A DNA stretch of 64,000 bases from Candidatus Gastranaerophilales bacterium (GCA_905235155.1 CAJOKJ010000011.1:1-64000); one strand, 5' to 3'. Counted from the first letter of the stretch, positions 34,783 to 43,563 are shown. The notes: a model not told the origin generated them from the letters alone. A program made the numbers and translations.

Positions 34783-35682
34783 TTAATCCATATAGCAAGC
34801 CAATACTTCTTGTGCTTGTGCTTTCATTTTTTTCAAAGCTCTGATTTCTGTTTGTCTGATGCATTCTTTTGTTACACCATAGATGTTTCCGATTTCTTCT
34901 AATGTTTTCTTTGCAACATTGCCTAAGCCGTAACGCATTCTTACTACATCTTGTTCACGTTCTTTTAATGTTGATACAACCATTTCGATATCTTTTTTTA
35001 ATCCTTCGTATTCAACAGCAGAGTGAACACTTGCTTTTTCATCTGCCAAAATTTCTGATAATGATGTTTCTTTGCCATCATTGTTTTCAAAACCGCCTTC
35101 TAATGAAACTGATTTTGAATATGCTGATAAATATGTGTCAATTTTATCTGCTGAAATATTCATTTTTTCTGCAACGTCTTTTGTGTTTACTTGGCAGTTG
35201 TATTCTCTTTCCATTTCAGATTTGATTTTAGAGAATTTTGATAATGTTTCTTGAATGTATACAGGTATCTTCATGCAGTGACCTTGTTCAGAAATAGCTT
35301 TAAACATAGATTGTTTAATCCACCAGCTTGCATAAGTTGAAAATTTATAACCTAATTTCCAGTTAAATTTTTCAGCAGCAATCATAAGACCCAAGTTACC
35401 TTCTTGGATTAAATCAACCATTGGTAAATTTGACATGTGAATTGCTTTTTTTGCAATAGCGATAACTAATTTTAAGTTTGCTTGTACTAATTGTTTTTTT
35501 GCTTCCATATCACCTTCAGCAGCACGTTTTGCAATTTCTTTTTCTTCAAATGGTGATAATGTTTTAACTGTTGCTAACTCTCTAACGTAAACTGATAAAG
35601 TTGAATCGTTTTCGCTAGCCAAAACTTCGCTTTTTGCAGGGTTTGTAAAACTTTTTTTCATTTCAACAGGACAATTTCTCAT
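34783..35682 (-). CDS. RNA polymerase sigma-70 family factor (RpoD/SigA type)
   Basis: A 299-residue sigma factor. Region 1.2 is STLSVYVRELATVKTLSPFEEKEI; region 2 is NLKLVIAIAKKAIHMSNLPMVDLIQEGNLGLMIAAEKFNWKLGYKFSTYASWWIKQSM; region 3 follows; region 4 is LKEREQDVVRMRYGLG with the HTH KTLEEIGNIYGVTKECIRQTEIRALKKM. It lacks the long region 1.1 of primary RpoD, so it is a group 2-like alternative factor, as cyanobacteria have many. ATG 35682 is preferred over 35688, because GGAG is eight bases away from it but only two from the upstream ATG. No anti-sigma gene is adjacent. Confidence 0.92.
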   Translation of the reverse strand: MRNCPVEMKKSFTNPAKSEVLASENDSTLSVYVRELATVKTLSPFEEKEIAKRAAEGDMEAKKQLVQANLKLVIAIAKKAIHMSNLPMVDLIQEGNLGLMIAAEKFNWKLGYKFSTYASWWIKQSMFKAISEQGHCMKIPVYIQETLSKFSKIKSEMEREYNCQVNTKDVAEKMNISADKIDTYLSAYSKSVSLEGGFENNDGKETSLSEILADEKASVHSAVEYEGLKKDIEMVVSTLKEREQDVVRMRYGLGNVAKKTLEEIGNIYGVTKECIRQTEIRALKKMKAQAQEVLACYMD

Positions 35683-35688
35683 AAGCAT

Positions 35689-36021
35689 CTCTCCTCATAT
35701 TCTCTTATTCTCTCTTTTTCTCTTTAATGACGATTTTTTAAAATTCAACATTTTTGCACAACAAAGTAAGCTATTAAAACATAATTTTTAACAGACGAAC
35801 TAAGCCATACGATAGACATATCTTCGTATTTGCAAATTTGTTATGGTTTAAATTAACAGACTTTTAAAATTGTTATTTGCGACGCTCCCAAATCGCAAAA
35901 GTTAAATGTATAATATGTACATTTTTATTATAGCTCTTCAAGAAAGCTTCCGCAACCCTTTTATTAAGTTTTGTTAAAATGAATTTATTTTTTTACTTGT
36001 TTTCTTAATATTACTTAACAA
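35689..36021. other. Intergenic region, leader of the sigma gene
   Basis: No gene is visible in 330 bases. A hairpin TTTGCGA / TCGCAAA (35876-35882 with 35893-35899, ten-base loop) is the only clear structure. CT-rich runs at 35700-35726 read as GA-rich on the sigma transcript. Confidence 0.4.
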
Positions 36022-36051
36022 TTGTAAAACGTTATAGTTTTGTCTTATAAT
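36022..36051 (+). promoter_or_regulatory. Leaderless promoter of the xre-zinc-ribbon gene
   Basis: TTGTAA at 36022-36027, an 18-base spacer and consensus TATAAT at 36046-36051, six bases before ATG 36058. No ribosome site is present. Confidence 0.65.
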
Positions 36052-36057
36052 GTAGCA

Positions 36058-36459
36058 ATGGATACTTTGGCACAGTTTGTACAGCGAAAAAGGGAGGCTC
36101 TGGGATTAACACCGTTCGGGCTTTCAAAAAAATGTAACGTACCTGCGGTTATTATTGAGGAGATTGAAGCCGGTCGTGAATTGTTTTTGTCTGTTACAGT
36201 GAGGCAAAATCTTGCTAAAGGTTTAAGATGTTTAGCGGAAGAACTAAAAGCTTTAGAGAAGGATTTTGAATTTGAGCAAGTTCCAATGGAAGTGATGGAC
36301 GTACTAAAACAGCGTATTCTTAATGGAGAAACCGAATTATATTGTCCAAAGTGTAAATCACCTTTAAAAGTTAAAATAGAAGAAATGTATGATTTAGAGG
36401 ATAATTTGGTATATGCACCAAGAGGTTATTGTACAAAATGTGTATTTCAGATAAAGTAA
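36058..36459 (+). CDS. XRE-family HTH protein with C-terminal zinc ribbon
   Basis: A 133-residue protein. Residues 5-55 form an XRE-type HTH (FVQRKREALGLTPFGLSKKCNVPAVIIEEIEAGRELFLSV). The C-terminus holds two CxxC pairs (CPKCKSPLKV near 101 and CTKC near 127) that make a zinc ribbon. The start ATG 36058 is set by the promoter, which ends six bases earlier; a start six codons upstream would lie inside the -10 box. It is a likely transcriptional regulator with an unknown target. It is convergent with the coiled-coil/coaD pair. Confidence 0.8.
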   Translation: MDTLAQFVQRKREALGLTPFGLSKKCNVPAVIIEEIEAGRELFLSVTVRQNLAKGLRCLAEELKALEKDFEFEQVPMEVMDVLKQRILNGETELYCPKCKSPLKVKIEEMYDLEDNLVYAPRGYCTKCVFQIK

Positions 36460-36486
36460 AAGACCGTTTTAGCGGTCTTTTACTTT
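36453..36486. terminator. Bidirectional terminator
   Basis: A 14-bp stem AAAGTAAAAGACCG / CGGTCTTTTACTTT with a TTTTAG loop. It includes the stop codon of the xre-zinc-ribbon gene and ends ten bases before the stop of the convergent coiled-coil gene. Confidence 0.8.
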
Positions 36487-36495
36487 ATTATTAAA

Positions 36496-37107
36496 TTAAA
36501 TTTTAAAATCATCACCATTTATTGTTCGTTGTTCAGGAGGATAATTTTGTTTTAGCGGATCATAGTTATTGCTGGATTCTTCACGAAGTTTTTCCATATA
36601 TATTTGACCGTTTTTAACAAGTTGTTGGTGTTGAGATAAGGTATTTTCAAGGCTTGCAAGTACTTGTTCTGCGTATGCTTCCGCACCTTCTTTTATTCTC
36701 ATTGCTTCATCGTGTGCTTGATTTCTGAAAACTTCAGCATCTTCCAGTGCTTTTCTTTTTATTTCCGCACATTCTGACATAACTTGTTCTTTAATTATTT
36801 CAGCTTCTTTTTGTACTTCTCTCAATAATTCTGATTCGCTTAAAAGTCTTTCTGCTTCGTGTCTTGCTTCAAGAACTATTTGTTCTGCTTTTTGTTGAGC
36901 TTCAATTTGAATTTCAGCTTTTCTTCTTAAAAGGCTTCTTGCTTCTTGAACTTCTCCGGGTAGTGCATCGTATATGCTGTCAATTATTGATTCAACTTCT
37001 TTTAATTTTATTGCCACCAAATAATTTGGTAATATAGGAAAACTCTTTTCCAAGATGATTTCCAAACTTTTTAATATATTGTATACATCGTTTTTTTGAA
37101 CATTCAT
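36496..37107 (-). CDS. Coiled-coil protein, DivIVA/Cdv3-like, next to coaD
   Basis: A 203-residue protein that is almost wholly a coiled coil from about residue 40 to 170 (ARSLLRRKAEIQIEAQQKAEQIVLEARHEAERLL and similar), with a short unstructured tail. ATG 37107 is preferred because GGAAAGG lies ten bases upstream. Cyanobacteria, as I recall, carry the division protein Cdv3 (a DivIVA relative) beside coaD, and the N-terminal DVYNILKSLEIILEKS segment could be the matching membrane-targeting part. A septum or polarity role is therefore inferred from synteny and shape. ATP-synthase b-like coiled coils look similar. Confidence 0.65.
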   Translation of the reverse strand: MNVQKNDVYNILKSLEIILEKSFPILPNYLVAIKLKEVESIIDSIYDALPGEVQEARSLLRRKAEIQIEAQQKAEQIVLEARHEAERLLSESELLREVQKEAEIIKEQVMSECAEIKRKALEDAEVFRNQAHDEAMRIKEGAEAYAEQVLASLENTLSQHQQLVKNGQIYMEKLREESSNNYDPLKQNYPPEQRTINGDDFKI

Positions 37108-37179
37108 GTTTAAAAATAACCTTTCCAAATGTTATACTTTTATTGTACAACAGTTAATTTTTAATTGCAAACCATGATT

Positions 37180-37665
37180 TTATGTTGTTTTAAATTTTGA
37201 TTTTAAATATTCATTAACTTCTTGAGGAACGAATTTTGAGCAATCTCCGCCAAGACTGACAACTTCTTTCACTGAACTTGAAGAAATAAAGTTATATTTT
37301 GGGCGGGTTGTTAAAAATATGGTTTTAATATCTTTGTCTAATGCACTGTTTGTTTGGGATAATTGCATTTCAAATTCAAAATCAGAAACCGCACGCAAAC
37401 CTCGAATTAAAACTTTTGCGTCTTTTTTTCTTGCGTAATTAACCGTTAAGCCCTCAAAGCTATCAACTTCTACATTATCAAAGCCTTTTATTGATTTTTT
37501 TATCAGTTCAACACGTTCTTCAACCGATAAAAGACCGCCTTGTTTTTCAGAGTTATAAGCAACTGCAATAATAACTTTGTCAAAAATTGCTGCTGCTGTT
37601 TTTAAAACGTCTAAATGTCCATTTGTAATCGGGTCAAAACTTCCCGGATATATGGCTGTTTTCAT
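37180..37665 (-). CDS. coaD: Phosphopantetheine adenylyltransferase
   Basis: A 161-residue enzyme catalysing the fourth step of coenzyme A synthesis: 4'-phosphopantetheine plus ATP gives dephospho-CoA. It has the nucleotidyltransferase motif YPGSFDPITNGHLDVL at the N-terminus with the TxGH signature, VLIRGLRAVSDFEFE near residue 86 and the closing ISSSSVKEVVSLGGD near 125. The length is standard. A GAGG ribosome site precedes ATG 37665. It lies 72 bases upstream of the coiled-coil gene. Confidence 0.97.
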   Translation of the reverse strand: MKTAIYPGSFDPITNGHLDVLKTAAAIFDKVIIAVAYNSEKQGGLLSVEERVELIKKSIKGFDNVEVDSFEGLTVNYARKKDAKVLIRGLRAVSDFEFEMQLSQTNSALDKDIKTIFLTTRPKYNFISSSSVKEVVSLGGDCSKFVPQEVNEYLKSKFKTT

Positions 37666-37765
37666 ATTTTTAACCTCTTATGTATATAATTCTTTTCTAT
37701 TATATCACAGAGATTTTATTAAACTATCTTCAAGCCCGGTAACAAATCTAAAACTTATCATTTTT

Positions 37766-37978
37766 TTAATTTGTCAAATCTTCAAATTTTATATTGTATC
37801 CGAGAATTTTTGCTATTTGCTCCATTTCTTCATAACGCAAATAACCATTAGAAATTCTACCTGAAAGGTTTTGACGTGAATAGTTTTTACCTGATAATTC
37901 AGTTAATTTTTCTGCCAATGTTTTTATCGTCATGTTTCTTTTTAATAATAATATTTTAACTGTTTCTTTTGTTGACAC
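37766..37978 (-). CDS. Mini-HTH regulator B
   Basis: A 70-residue HTH protein (VKILLLKRNMTIKTLAEKLTELSGKNYSRQNLSGRISNGYLRYEEMEQIAKILGYNIKFEDL), paralogous to the protein at 34169-34378. The GTG at 37978 is the best start: AAAGGA is nine bases upstream, while the longer in-frame option begins with a TTG placed before that site. It is divergent from the 38121 gene, and the 42-bp palindrome between them is the obvious candidate operator. Confidence 0.75.
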   Translation of the reverse strand: MSTKETVKILLLKRNMTIKTLAEKLTELSGKNYSRQNLSGRISNGYLRYEEMEQIAKILGYNIKFEDLTN

Positions 37979-38018
37979 GCCAAATATTCCTTTCGTTTGC
38001 AAGTTTATTTTAGCATTG

Positions 38019-38047
38019 TTGACAAATGAATGACAATAAGATATGAT
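38019..38047 (+). promoter_or_regulatory. Near-consensus promoter of the 38121 gene
   Basis: A perfect TTGACA at 38019-38024, a 17-base spacer and TATGAT at 38042-38047. It is the strongest promoter match in the window and abuts the palindrome. Confidence 0.75.
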
Positions 38048-38048
38048 A

Positions 38049-38090
38049 ATAGACAGATATTTATTTCTTTAGAAATAAATATCTGTCTAT
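38049..38090. promoter_or_regulatory. 42-bp palindrome at the transcription start
   Basis: Two 20-bp arms, perfectly inverted around a TT centre (38049-38068 and 38071-38090), run from AGACAGATATTTATTTCT to its complement. The element starts right after the -10 box, so it is either a repressor operator or a stable hairpin at the 5' end of the mRNA. Confidence 0.75.
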
Positions 38091-38120
38091 ATAAAAATAA
38101 AACTTAACAAAGGAGTAAAA

Positions 38121-38477
38121 ATGAAACTTTCCGAACAGAAATTAGAGCATGCCAAAAGATTATTATTTGATATTCAAGTATATGTTGATACAATATCTGA
38201 ATTTATTGGCGGTGAATTTGTTGAAGCAAGTATTATTGATATTGCAGAAAAGATATTGAAATCAATAAAAAATAAATTAGACATATATTCTGATTTACCG
38301 ATAGAAAAGAAAAAATTGCACAAAAAAATTTTAAAATCCATGAGGATAAAATATTTGTACCTAAAAGCTTTATTAGTTGGTTTGCAACGTCTATATAGTG
38401 ATGATAATTATCCGACAGACAGACTTACGGATTTTGCGATTTTAAATCTTGATAAATTTTATGATGCCATAAATTAA
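38121..38477 (+). CDS. Hypothetical helical protein
   Basis: A 118-residue protein with an excellent ribosome site (AAAGGAG) and strong promoter. It is rich in Lys, Ile and Leu and looks entirely helical (IIDIAEKILKSIKNKLDIYSDLPIEKKKLHKKILKSMRIKYLYLKALLVGL). No signal peptide, cysteine or catalytic motif is visible. It sits divergent from mini-HTH B with the palindrome in between, so it may be the regulated partner of that protein. I do not recognise the family. Confidence 0.75.
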   Translation: MKLSEQKLEHAKRLLFDIQVYVDTISEFIGGEFVEASIIDIAEKILKSIKNKLDIYSDLPIEKKKLHKKILKSMRIKYLYLKALLVGLQRLYSDDNYPTDRLTDFAILNLDKFYDAIN

Positions 38478-38582
38478 AATATTAATATTTTGTTTATTTT
38501 TTTAAGAATTTAAAAAAAGAGTATTAATATTATATGTGTGAGAGAAAAACAATTAATAATTAAATAAAGAAAGGCGAAAATT

Positions 38583-40427
38583 ATGGCAAAGACAATTGGT
38601 ATCGACTTAGGTACAACAAACTCGGTTGTTGCAGTTATGGAAGGTGGTAAACCTACCGTAATCGCAAACGCAGAAGGTACAAGAACAACTCCCTCTATTG
38701 TAGGTTTTTCTAAAACAGGTGAAAGACTTGTAGGTCAATTGGCAAAACGTCAAGCAATTCTTAACCCTGATAAAACAATAGCTTCAATCAAAAGACACAT
38801 GGGCGAAGATTACAAAAAGAACATTGATGGAAAAGATTACACTCCTCAAGAAATTTCCGCAATGATTTTGAGAAAATTAGCAGAAGATGCTTCTAACTAT
38901 TTGGGTGAAAAAGTTACATCTGCTGTAATTACAGTTCCTGCATACTTTAATGATGCTCAACGTCAAGCAACAAAAGACGCAGGTAAGATAGCAGGTTTAG
39001 ATGTTCTTCGTATTGTAAACGAACCAACAGCAGCTGCTTTGGCTTACGGTCTTGAAAAAGATAAACCTGAAAAAGTTTTGGTATTCGACTTAGGTGGTGG
39101 TACATTCGATGTATCTATTCTTGAAATCGGTGATGGTGTTCACGAAGTACTTTCTACATCAGGTGATACGCACTTAGGCGGTGATGACTTTGATGAAAAG
39201 ATTATGAACTGGATTTGTGATGAATTCCAAAAAGCAGAAGGCATTGATTTAAGAAATGATAAACAAGCAATGCAACGTATTAAAGAAGCGGCAGAAAAAG
39301 CAAAATGTGAATTATCATCCGTTGTTGAAACAACAATCAATTTACCATTCATTACTGCTGATGCAAACGGTCCAAAACACTTGGATATGCAATTAACTCG
39401 TGCAAAATTCGAAGAATTAAGCCACGATTTATTGGAAAGATGTAAAAAACCGGTTGAACAAGCAATTAATGATGCAGGTATTTCAAAATCAGACATTAAC
39501 GAAGTTGTATTAGTTGGTGGTTCAAGTCGTATTCCTGCCGTTCAACAATTAGTAAAAGATTATACAGGTAAAGAACCTAACCAATCAGTTAATCCGGACG
39601 AAGTAGTTGCAGTTGGTGCAGCAGTTCAAGCAGGTGTACTTGCCGGTGAAGTTAAAGATATCGTATTGTTGGATGTAACTCCACTAACATTAGGTATTGA
39701 AACTTTAGGCGGTGTAATGACAGCACTTGTTCCAAGAAATACTACAATACCTGTTTCTAAATCACAAGTATTCTCAACTGCCGAAAACAACCAAACTGCC
39801 GTTGATATTCAAGTTCTTCAAGGTGAAAGACCAATGGCTAAAGATAATAAGTCTTTAGGTATGTTCAGATTAGAAGGTATTGCACCTGCAATGAGAGGTG
39901 TTCCTCAAATTGAAGTTACATTTGATATTGACGCAAACGGTATTGTAAATGTTTCTGCGAAAGATAAAGCAACTAATAAAGAACAAAAAATAACAATTAC
40001 AAATTCTTCTAACTTGTCTGAAGATGATATTGACAAAATGGTTAAAGAGGCAGAAGCAAATGCGGCAGAAGATAAAAAGAAAAAAGAAGAAGCAGAAATT
40101 AAAAATAATGCTAATTCTTTAATCTCATCAGCAGAAAGATTAACTAAAGATTTTGAAGGTAAAATAGAAAAAGCCGATGAAGATAAATTAAAAGAACAAA
40201 AAGAAACTTTGCAAAAAGCATTGGATGAAAATAAATCTGCCGATGAAATCAAAAAATTGTCAGAAGAATTACAACAAACAATGTTTGGTATTTCACAAAA
40301 GGCTTATGAAGCAGTACAAAAAGACGAATCTGCAAATGCAGGCTCAAGTGAATCTGCAAGTTCTGATTCATCATCTGATAACAAAGGTGATGACGATGTT
40401 ATTGATGCTGAATATACAAAAGAATAA
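38583..40427 (+). CDS. dnaK: Chaperone DnaK (Hsp70)
   Basis: A 614-residue Hsp70. The ATPase domain starts [18 protein letters not shown] and includes [36 protein letters not shown] and [13 protein letters not shown]; the substrate domain begins at [17 protein letters not shown]; the tail is Ser/Asp-rich and ends [12 protein letters not shown] like other DnaK proteins. An AAAGG ribosome site precedes the ATG. grpE and dnaJ are not adjacent and no CIRCE element is visible upstream, so heat control is by some other means. A hairpin terminator closes the transcript. Confidence 0.98.
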   Translation: MAKTIGIDLGTTNSVVAVMEGGKPTVIANAEGTRTTPSIVGFSKTGERLVGQLAKRQAILNPDKTIASIKRHMGEDYKKNIDGKDYTPQEISAMILRKLAEDASNYLGEKVTSAVITVPAYFNDAQRQATKDAGKIAGLDVLRIVNEPTAAALAYGLEKDKPEKVLVFDLGGGTFDVSILEIGDGVHEVLSTSGDTHLGGDDFDEKIMNWICDEFQKAEGIDLRNDKQAMQRIKEAAEKAKCELSSVVETTINLPFITADANGPKHLDMQLTRAKFEELSHDLLERCKKPVEQAINDAGISKSDINEVVLVGGSSRIPAVQQLVKDYTGKEPNQSVNPDEVVAVGAAVQAGVLAGEVKDIVLLDVTPLTLGIETLGGVMTALVPRNTTIPVSKSQVFSTAENNQTAVDIQVLQGERPMAKDNKSLGMFRLEGIAPAMRGVPQIEVTFDIDANGIVNVSAKDKATNKEQKITITNSSNLSEDDIDKMVKEAEANAAEDKKKKEEAEIKNNANSLISSAERLTKDFEGKIEKADEDKLKEQKETLQKALDENKSADEIKKLSEELQQTMFGISQKAYEAVQKDESANAGSSESASSDSSSDNKGDDDVIDAEYTKE

Positions 40428-40449
40428 TTCAAATATTCTAAACAATATG

Positions 40450-40483
40450 CAAGGGGTGATTTTTAAAATCACCCCTTGTTTTT
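40450..40483 (+). terminator. Terminator of dnaK
   Basis: CAAGGGGTGATT pairs with AATCACCCCTTG around a short AT loop and is followed by TTTTTATT, 22 bases after the dnaK stop codon. Confidence 0.85.
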
Positions 40484-40509
40484 ATTATGATGTGGTATAA
40501 TAAATCAAC

Positions 40510-41931
40510 TTATATTTTGCTTCCTGTTGCTTTATAAAGGCTTATATAATCAACATAACAATTTGTGGTTGAATTTGTAACAAGTTGTTTTACTGTCAGT
40601 AAATTTTCTTTCATCTGTATCAAATCTAATTTTGATATAATGCCTTGATTATATCGTTGTTGTGAGTATCCAAAATCTTTAATTTCCAATTTTAGTTGTT
40701 TTTTGTGTTCGTTTAATTTTTCTTTATCACGTTGAACAGATACCAATGCATCGTTTACTTCCTGTATGGCAATTAAATTGGTTTTATAGTAATTCTCAAG
40801 CATTTTGTCATATTGAACTTTTTTAAGTTTTAGGTTTGCTATTCTTTTTCCACCTGTAAATACAGGCATTATTGCTGCGGCTGCCAAAGCATAAAGACCG
40901 TTATTTGTGTTAAATAGTCCGCTTCCGCTAGGTTGGCTCAGAAATAAAGCAAGTCCCGATAAATTTATTGAAGGTAAAAATTCTTTCTTTGCAACTCTTA
41001 TATCTATACCAGATTTTTCGAGCATTTTTTCGGATTTTAAATAGTCAGGTCTGTTAATGATTATTTCAGATGAAATTTCTGTTGGAATTTCATTTGTATA
41101 TTTTATGTCTTCTATTTTTGAAATTTTGTAGTTATTTATATTTTCCGGAGAATCACCAATAAGCACTGCCAATTGGTTTAATAATTTTGTTCTTTCCTTT
41201 TTATATTCTATTAATTGTGATAATCCGCTTATGTATGCTTTGTTAGATTTTACGGTATCTGATGTTGAAATAAGACCTTCTTCATTGCTTACAAGCATTA
41301 TGTCGTAAATTTGTTTTCTCAATGAAACAATTTCTTCTTGTTTTTCAATAATTTCATTTAGCTTAGAAATGTTAAAATATATTGTTCCAACTGCTGATGC
41401 TATTGTTATATATGCGGCTCTTTCATCAAATTTTGAACTTTCATATAATTTTTTAGAGCTTCTTGTCTTATCTCTGTTTTTAAGAAAAATATCTGCTTCA
41501 TAATTTATAATCATTGGCATAGCAAACATCCAGTCTGCTTCTGTATTCATAACTTTTGCGTAAGCAGGAGAAAAACCTAAACCAGCTTGCGGTAATTCTT
41601 TGGCAAATTGGATTCTTGTTGATTGGTAAAATTCATCTACATTCAATGTTGCTATTTTTAGGTCATAATTGTTTTTTATAGCTAAGTTGATATAATTGTT
41701 AAGATTTTCATCATTAAAGTTATTCCAAAAATCTAAATTTACATATTCGTATTTATAATTATCATTATATTTTTTGTTACGTTTTACTCTGTATTTTAGC
41801 ATTTTTTCTCGTTTAATTTGTGCCTTTTTTTCTGCTTTTGTTTGACTTTCTGTTACTGCAAAAGCAGGCATAATATTTATGTTTAAAAAAGAAAAAATAA
41901 GTCCAAATACAAATATAGTTTTTATTTTCAT
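40510..41931 (-). CDS. TolC/NodT-type outer membrane efflux protein
   Basis: A 473-residue outer-membrane factor with a signal peptide (TIFVFGLIFSFLNINIMPAFA). The W-containing segment WNNFNDENLNNYINLAIKNNYDLKIA near residue 65, RPDYLKSEKMLEKSGIDIRVAKKEFLPSINLSG near 290 and NQGIISKLDLIQMKENLLT near 435 fit the NodT class. NodT proteins are normally lipoproteins, but no lipobox Cys is present here. It is divergent from marR-emrA with shared palindromes between, so it is probably the exit duct of that pump. Confidence 0.9.
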   Translation of the reverse strand: MKIKTIFVFGLIFSFLNINIMPAFAVTESQTKAEKKAQIKREKMLKYRVKRNKKYNDNYKYEYVNLDFWNNFNDENLNNYINLAIKNNYDLKIATLNVDEFYQSTRIQFAKELPQAGLGFSPAYAKVMNTEADWMFAMPMIINYEADIFLKNRDKTRSSKKLYESSKFDERAAYITIASAVGTIYFNISKLNEIIEKQEEIVSLRKQIYDIMLVSNEEGLISTSDTVKSNKAYISGLSQLIEYKKERTKLLNQLAVLIGDSPENINNYKISKIEDIKYTNEIPTEISSEIIINRPDYLKSEKMLEKSGIDIRVAKKEFLPSINLSGLALFLSQPSGSGLFNTNNGLYALAAAAIMPVFTGGKRIANLKLKKVQYDKMLENYYKTNLIAIQEVNDALVSVQRDKEKLNEHKKQLKLEIKDFGYSQQRYNQGIISKLDLIQMKENLLTVKQLVTNSTTNCYVDYISLYKATGSKI

Positions 41932-41980
41932 AATTCCTCACTACATACTTGACAAGTTTTACAGGGATATGATAACATAT

Positions 41981-42018
41981 TTTTGTTACAAATGCAACAT
42001 GTATTATTTGTAACAAAA
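41981..42018. promoter_or_regulatory. MarR-type operator in the divergent promoter
   Basis: TTTTGTTACAAAT (41981-41993) is perfectly inverted as ATTTGTAACAAAA (42006-42018). Each arm is itself nearly palindromic (TTGTTACAA), so two dimers could bind. The right arm ends nine bases before the marR start codon. Confidence 0.75.
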
Positions 42019-42027
42019 GGGATGATT

Positions 42028-42507
42028 ATGACAACACAATTAAAACACAAAGTGCCGACAGATTATAGTCAAACTGTTTTTTATAAAATTCATCAGTTAT
42101 CAATTTATATACAATTTTTAGGTAAAAAAATTTTTGAAATCAGAAAAGTTAACATAACTCCTGACGAATTTGCAGCAATGAATTTTATTATAAACAACCC
42201 TAGAATTTGCCAGAGAGATTTGGCAAAATTAATGTTAAGAGATAGAGTAAGAACCGGAAGAATAATAAGTACATTGGAAGAAAAGGGATATGTTGAAAGG
42301 GTTAATGACACTAAAAACAACCGTCTTGTGCGACGTTTAAGTATTACTACGTCCGGCAAAAAATTATACAATGAGCAGTTTAGCATTCTATCTCAAGTTT
42401 TTGAAAATATCTTAGAAAAGTTTTCGGAAGAAAAAATGATAGAATTAACTGAAAATCTGAATGAATTAAAAAGTGCATTGGCTGAAGTTATTGAATTTAA
42501 TATATAG
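42028..42507 (+). CDS. MarR-family transcriptional regulator
   Basis: A 159-residue regulator with a winged-helix domain: NITPDEFAAMNFIINNPRICQRDLAKLMLRDRVRTGRIISTLEEKGYVERVNDTKNNRLVRRLSITTSGKKL. The pattern (DxxNNRxxRxxxLTxxG) is that of MarR proteins which respond to phenolic or drug ligands. ATG 42028 is chosen because AAAGGG sits six bases upstream. It is the first gene of the emrA operon and divergent from the NodT gene, with operators between, so it probably represses both. Confidence 0.93.
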   Translation: MTTQLKHKVPTDYSQTVFYKIHQLSIYIQFLGKKIFEIRKVNITPDEFAAMNFIINNPRICQRDLAKLMLRDRVRTGRIISTLEEKGYVERVNDTKNNRLVRRLSITTSGKKLYNEQFSILSQVFENILEKFSEEKMIELTENLNELKSALAEVIEFNI

Positions 42508-42518
42508 GAGAAAAATCA

Positions 42519-43508
42519 GTGGAAAATAAAGAAAATATAGAAGAAAGTGAAAAAAATCTAAAATTCAGAAAAAGATTTGTTTTTATACCTCTGAGCATAT
42601 TAACTGTTGTTGTTTTAATTTTTGTAATAGTTTATAATATGCAATTTCAATCAACAGATGATGCTTACGTAGAAAATCACATGGTTCAAGTTGCACCAAA
42701 AGTTGCAGGTCAACTTAAGGCTGTGTATGTAAGAGATAATCAAAGGGTAAAGACAGGTGATTTAGTTGCAGAAATTGATCCTGCTGATTATATAGTAAAG
42801 GCAAACGAGGCAAGAGCCGCTTACGAAAAGGCATTAGCCGCACAAAAAGTTGCAAAAGCAAATTATAGTGCAGCACAAATTTCTATCGAAAATGCAAAAA
42901 ACGATTATGAACGATATAAAAATTTGTATGAAACAGGTGCTGTTTCAAAACAACAACTTGATATGGCACAAACAAGATACCAAACTTCACAAGCAAATTT
43001 GGTAAATGCTGATGAAAATGTTATGTCAGAATCAAAAAACAAAGTTGCAGATGCTGATATAAAAGTTTTAAAAGCAAAAATGGATAAGGCTGAATTAGAT
43101 TTATCTTATACAAAAATATATGCTCCTCAAGATGGCACAGTATCCGGTAAAAGAGCAGAAGTCGGTGCTTATGTTCAAACGGGTTCACCTTTATTTGCAA
43201 TAGTTCCGAATGAAGTTTGGATAGTTGCAAATTTTAAAGAAAATCAAGTAGGACAAATGAAAAAGGATATGCCTGTTGAAATTAAAATAGATGCTTATCC
43301 AAATAAAGTTTTTAAAGGGAAAATTGATAGCATTCAAAGAGCTTCAGGTGCAAAGTCAAGTTTGTTCCCGCCTGAAAATGCAGTTGGAAGTTTTGTAAAA
43401 ATTGTTCAGAGAATACCTGTAAAAATTGTATTTGATGAAGAAATTAATTTAGATGAATATAATCTGGTTCCGGGCATGAGTGTTATTCCAAAGGTTAAAG
43501 TAAAATAA
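42519..43508 (+). CDS. EmrA/HlyD-type membrane fusion protein
   Basis: A 329-residue adaptor with one membrane anchor (FVFIPLSILTVVVLIFVIVY) and the EmrA-type segment FQSTDDAYVENHMVQVAPKVAGQL. Lipoyl half-motifs are VYVRDNQRVKTGDLVAEIDPADY and IYAPQDGTVSGKRAEVGAYVQTG, with a coiled-coil hairpin between. GTG 42519 has GGAG upstream. EmrA works with the MFS pump EmrB; only a stub of emrB follows, so this adaptor may be without its pump here. Confidence 0.92.
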   Translation: MENKENIEESEKNLKFRKRFVFIPLSILTVVVLIFVIVYNMQFQSTDDAYVENHMVQVAPKVAGQLKAVYVRDNQRVKTGDLVAEIDPADYIVKANEARAAYEKALAAQKVAKANYSAAQISIENAKNDYERYKNLYETGAVSKQQLDMAQTRYQTSQANLVNADENVMSESKNKVADADIKVLKAKMDKAELDLSYTKIYAPQDGTVSGKRAEVGAYVQTGSPLFAIVPNEVWIVANFKENQVGQMKKDMPVEIKIDAYPNKVFKGKIDSIQRASGAKSSLFPPENAVGSFVKIVQRIPVKIVFDEEINLDEYNLVPGMSVIPKVKVK

Positions 43509-43509
43509 G

Positions 43510-43563
43510 ATGACACAAGCCGTTAATCAAAACGATTTAAACTTTAAAAAAGTCTTTGATTAA
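43510..43563 (+). pseudogene. Truncated 5' stub of a probable emrB (MFS pump) gene
   Basis: ATG at 43510, one base after the emrA stop codon, opens a 17-codon frame MTQAVNQNDLNFKKVFD ended by TAA. The position and tight coupling are where emrB normally begins, but no membrane-protein sequence follows in any frame. It is read as the remnant of a deleted pump gene. Confidence 0.45.

Noticed and set aside
38480-38582. CIRCE element upstream of dnaK
   Set aside because: No TTAGCACTC / GAGTGCTAA inverted repeat is present.
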